DNA of 64,000 nt from Antitrichia curtipendula. Taxonomy: Eukaryota > Streptophyta > Bryopsida > Hypnales > Leucodontaceae. Each line of letters starts with the position of its first letter. Position 1 is the stretch's first letter. The stretch covers positions 5,722,696 through 5,786,695 of the forward strand of contig OX579638.1 in the NCBI GenBank assembly GCA_951230915.1, given 5' to 3'. Under the pieces are notes generated by a model. The model searched no databases. It was not told the origin of the DNA and saw only the letters and a list, made by a program, of their open reading frames with translations. The position numbers were made by a program, and so were the translations under genes. Below are positions 57,131-64,000 of the stretch, piece after piece.

Positions 57131-59782
57131 GGCTAGCGACAAAACAAATGTTGTATCTTCTATGCACGTCTGCACCTTTCCTGACAACTGATTGACCATC
57201 ATATTAGCCTGGCTGGCCCTCCAGTGGACCTTTTCTAGCTCGTCCGCCGTCCAAGTCATGCGCAGAAGATCCAAGAATATTGGTCATCGGCACGGAGTGT
57301 CCGTCCATCCGTCCTTCGCCTCTCCCCAATTCTCCATCTCGCTCCCAACCTCTCTAACTTACAAGGTTAGCTTATTACTGCAGGCAGTCCTGCAGTCCGT
57401 GTTTCCGCGCTCGTCTCCGACCGACACGTGCAATGCCTCGAGCCAACAGCCATCTGTGGACAGTGTCCGATTCGATTCAAATTACATTAACTTATTCCAA
57501 CGCTTGAGTTCGCACGCCCGGCGCACTGCCTACACAATAAGGTCGCCTTCCCGCGTCCCCGGGCAGTAAGCCAGGCCAGCCATTTTGAAATCTGAAATTT
57601 GACGAACTGAAGACGGAAGCGCAGCGCAGTTCCCGTAAGTTACCTGACCTTATTAACCTTCAGGCTCCATGACTTCTTTACGACAGACGGAAGGGACAGA
57701 GGCAGTGCGCGGGGGTCTCCTTTCCTTTCCGTCCCCGAGTTTAAAGGTGGTGGAAGTCCGTCAGGCGCGCTACTTGAGCAATTGATGAGTCAAGACAGCA
57801 GGCAGGGCCCAATAATTGCACTGGAAGTCTGGAACTGCTAAACTAGGAAACTGGGGGAACTGGAATTGCTGGATTGGCTGCTAAATAAGCTTTTTATTAT
57901 ACCGGGACCTCCTCGCCTGCTCCGGGCGGTTGTCGCCGCCATTCTTGTCCGCTTTCCCCTCCAGCGGTCCAGCCCTCCAGCCCTTCTTGCAATCTTGCAT
58001 TCAGGTACAGTAGGTAGGGGGAGTCACCGACTCACAATGGGTTCAGCGAACTTGCTGAACTTTTGTCTTCACCATTGTCCATTTGCAGTGGAGAAGAAGA
58101 AAGCTGAGTGACTGAGTCTGCTGAATGAATGACCTTTTGCCACATTGAGAGTTGAACGACTTCCCCTGCTATCATTCCCCCTTGGATCTCCCTCCTCAGA
58201 AGGTGGACAACCATTTCTGTGGTACGTAGACGCTTGGGAGCTATCCAGGAATCCAGGAACCTTAATTAGGTATGAAGATTTGGAACCACTAGAGTTAATT
58301 GTAAAGTTCGTTCCATGTTTGTAAATGGGTGACGACGAAGGTTTAACTAAGAATAGTACAAAAGAAATACAGCACCAAACTCAGTGAGACTTTAGTTTGG
58401 GTGCTCCAAGGAGTTTCGTCCCTTATTTTCTCCAAACTCTAGCTTGTGGGCCCGCATTGTATATACTGTACGATTAACTCTATAGCATAAAAATTTCTTC
58501 ACAAAATGATGGACAATGTATAATATGCCACCATTATATGAATTTGCACTTGATCCAAGGAGAGAAACTGAAAGAATGGTCAAGTAGCTCTTCTTCATAT
58601 TGAAAAGTAAAGTCACTTACTCACTTATGGACTTGCTCACCTTGTGAGAAAAAATTGAAAGTCATAACTTATTCATTTTATGTCCAAATAATAGGGAGCA
58701 CCGGAAGTGGTTTAGGAAGGGGAGATGAAAACTACAGTTTGGCACTTTGGCCTCCATCTAAGGAAAACCAAGCATGTCACGAACCAAGATTCCAACAATT
58801 CATAAGATGCTCAAAATCTAGGGAGAGGGGTTGGATTCCCTTTAACCCTATTCAATGACAAGGCCTATGACCATGCAATTGAACTTGAGATTCCTTCTTA
58901 CTACATGCTCCATTTTTTACTTCTATATATGAATGTGTTTTCTTGGTTTTATTTTCTTCAATGAAATCACATTTCTCCTATATGTCAGGCAATTTCCGGA
59001 TTTTTTAATGACTATTTTAAGGCATTGTGAATTTGGGAAGAAAAAGTGAAAGAAATTTATACGGAGTATCAAGTAGAAAATGCAATCAAAAAATCTGAAA
59101 TTTTCTCCATTATATACTCATATGAAATCATTTGTAAGTCCACTTTCTGGCTCCATTATCTAAAAGGGAGGCCGAAACCCGGACACCCCCTAATCTGTAT
59201 TCTAGTAGAGTTGGGGAATCCCCTTGCAAATGGGACAACAACCACATCAAAACATTCCAGTCCAACAAGAGAAACAAATCGGAACACCTGAAAAAAGTCC
59301 TGGAAATGGTGTTTTCGAGAGGGACTTCGTCGGAAACAGATGAGAATACAATTTGTCTTCCTCTCTTCAACAGCAAGTTGGATTTAAACGATTTCAAGGG
59401 CTGACCGATTCTTCGCAAAGGACATCAAAAATTGTAAATTTGGCGAGAAGAATTACTTTTCCTCTAAGGAGATTGAAATTCAAGGACAGCGGATGGAGAG
59501 TTCCTATTCTGTTTGCACAACGGAAAAGGACACTCGCATGGTAGACACAAATGCAAGGCAACAGCTTGGGAATACACTGAGGGAGAGCGCACAGAACTGT
59601 GTAAAGCCACCAGAAAATGGATCACTATAGCGATTCAAGAACTTTACTACTTTTCATTCTAGAAACCTCAAACGGCAAATGAGAGTGAAGTAACAAAATA
59701 GGCAAAACTATAACTAAGTTGATTAGGAGAAAATCAATAGAACTAATACAAGCAGAAGTTAGTTGCTGAGTAAATATCCCAC
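57131..59782. other. Intergenic region between receptor and glutathione reductase genes
   Basis: 57130-58130 is comparatively GC-rich with no recognised protein; 58300-59500 is AT-richer. No transposon ends or RNA genes were identified. The part next to 59783 should hold the glutathione reductase 3' untranslated region. Confidence 0.4.
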
Positions 59783-63888
<4,106 letters not shown>

Positions 63889-64000
63889 TGAGTAGAACTG
63901 AAGTTCATATAAGCGTTTCGATTCGCATTAAAATAACGATCAGTGTAGGATAAAGAGCAATATAACCACTAAGTGTCGACAGACTTAGAGTTCCATGATG

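Noticed and set aside
57192..57569. 125-codon + strand open frame in a GC-richer stretch
   Set aside because: Low-complexity Ser-rich translation without domain signature; probably chance.

Overview
This is a plant nuclear window of about 64 kb. It contains five multi-exon genes with GT-AG introns, of which two encode plastid proteins, and it is AT-rich and crowded with plant-type DNA transposons. Gene structure and TE content suggest a land plant, possibly a bryophyte or other seedless plant; that placement is inference only. There is one 200-N assembly gap at 19484-19683.

Layout. From 1 to 10 kb there are no intact genes: a decayed PIF/Harbinger ORF1 split by a hAT-like MITE, small hAT MITEs, TAAGGTA-family TIR elements, a CACTA terminus and a decayed Harbinger transposase. 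From 10.3 to 14.6 kb is an A-type cytochrome P450 on the + strand. From 14.6 to 26.3 kb is transposon territory: a CACTA hairpin MITE, a decayed transposase of an unnamed type, the gap, and a complete 6.3-kb CACTA element (19936-26240). That element has 3-bp target duplications, TTGCAACT arrays, a DUF4216 exon, a TnpA-like gene, a copia scrap and an RNase H1 N-terminal domain. From 27.0 to 31.7 kb is a 13-exon plastid SET-domain protein on the + strand. At 32.8-33.0 kb is one QCR8 exon on the - strand. From 38.2 to 41.6 kb is the splicing factor Crooked-neck/Clf1 on the - strand. From 41.9 to 52 kb is another repeat-rich stretch. From 52.4 to 56.0 kb is a 10-exon receptor gene on the - strand. 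From 59.8 to 63.9 kb is a plastid-type glutathione reductase on the - strand.

The genes have unrelated housekeeping or metabolic roles and do not form a pathway cluster. Exon boundaries were placed by hand from reading frame, splice sites and remembered family architecture. Every listed multi-exon model stays in frame from first to last exon, which is good support for the models.

The most unusual gene is the receptor at 52365-56006. It has a signal peptide, a complete ANF/type-1 periplasmic-binding ligand domain, one transmembrane helix and a 48-residue tail, with no glutamate-receptor channel. This resembles the animal natriuretic peptide clearance receptor layout rather than a plant GLR. 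A second notable feature is a tandem triplication of the 3' splice site before the last exon of the glutathione reductase gene, which could give alternative C-termini.
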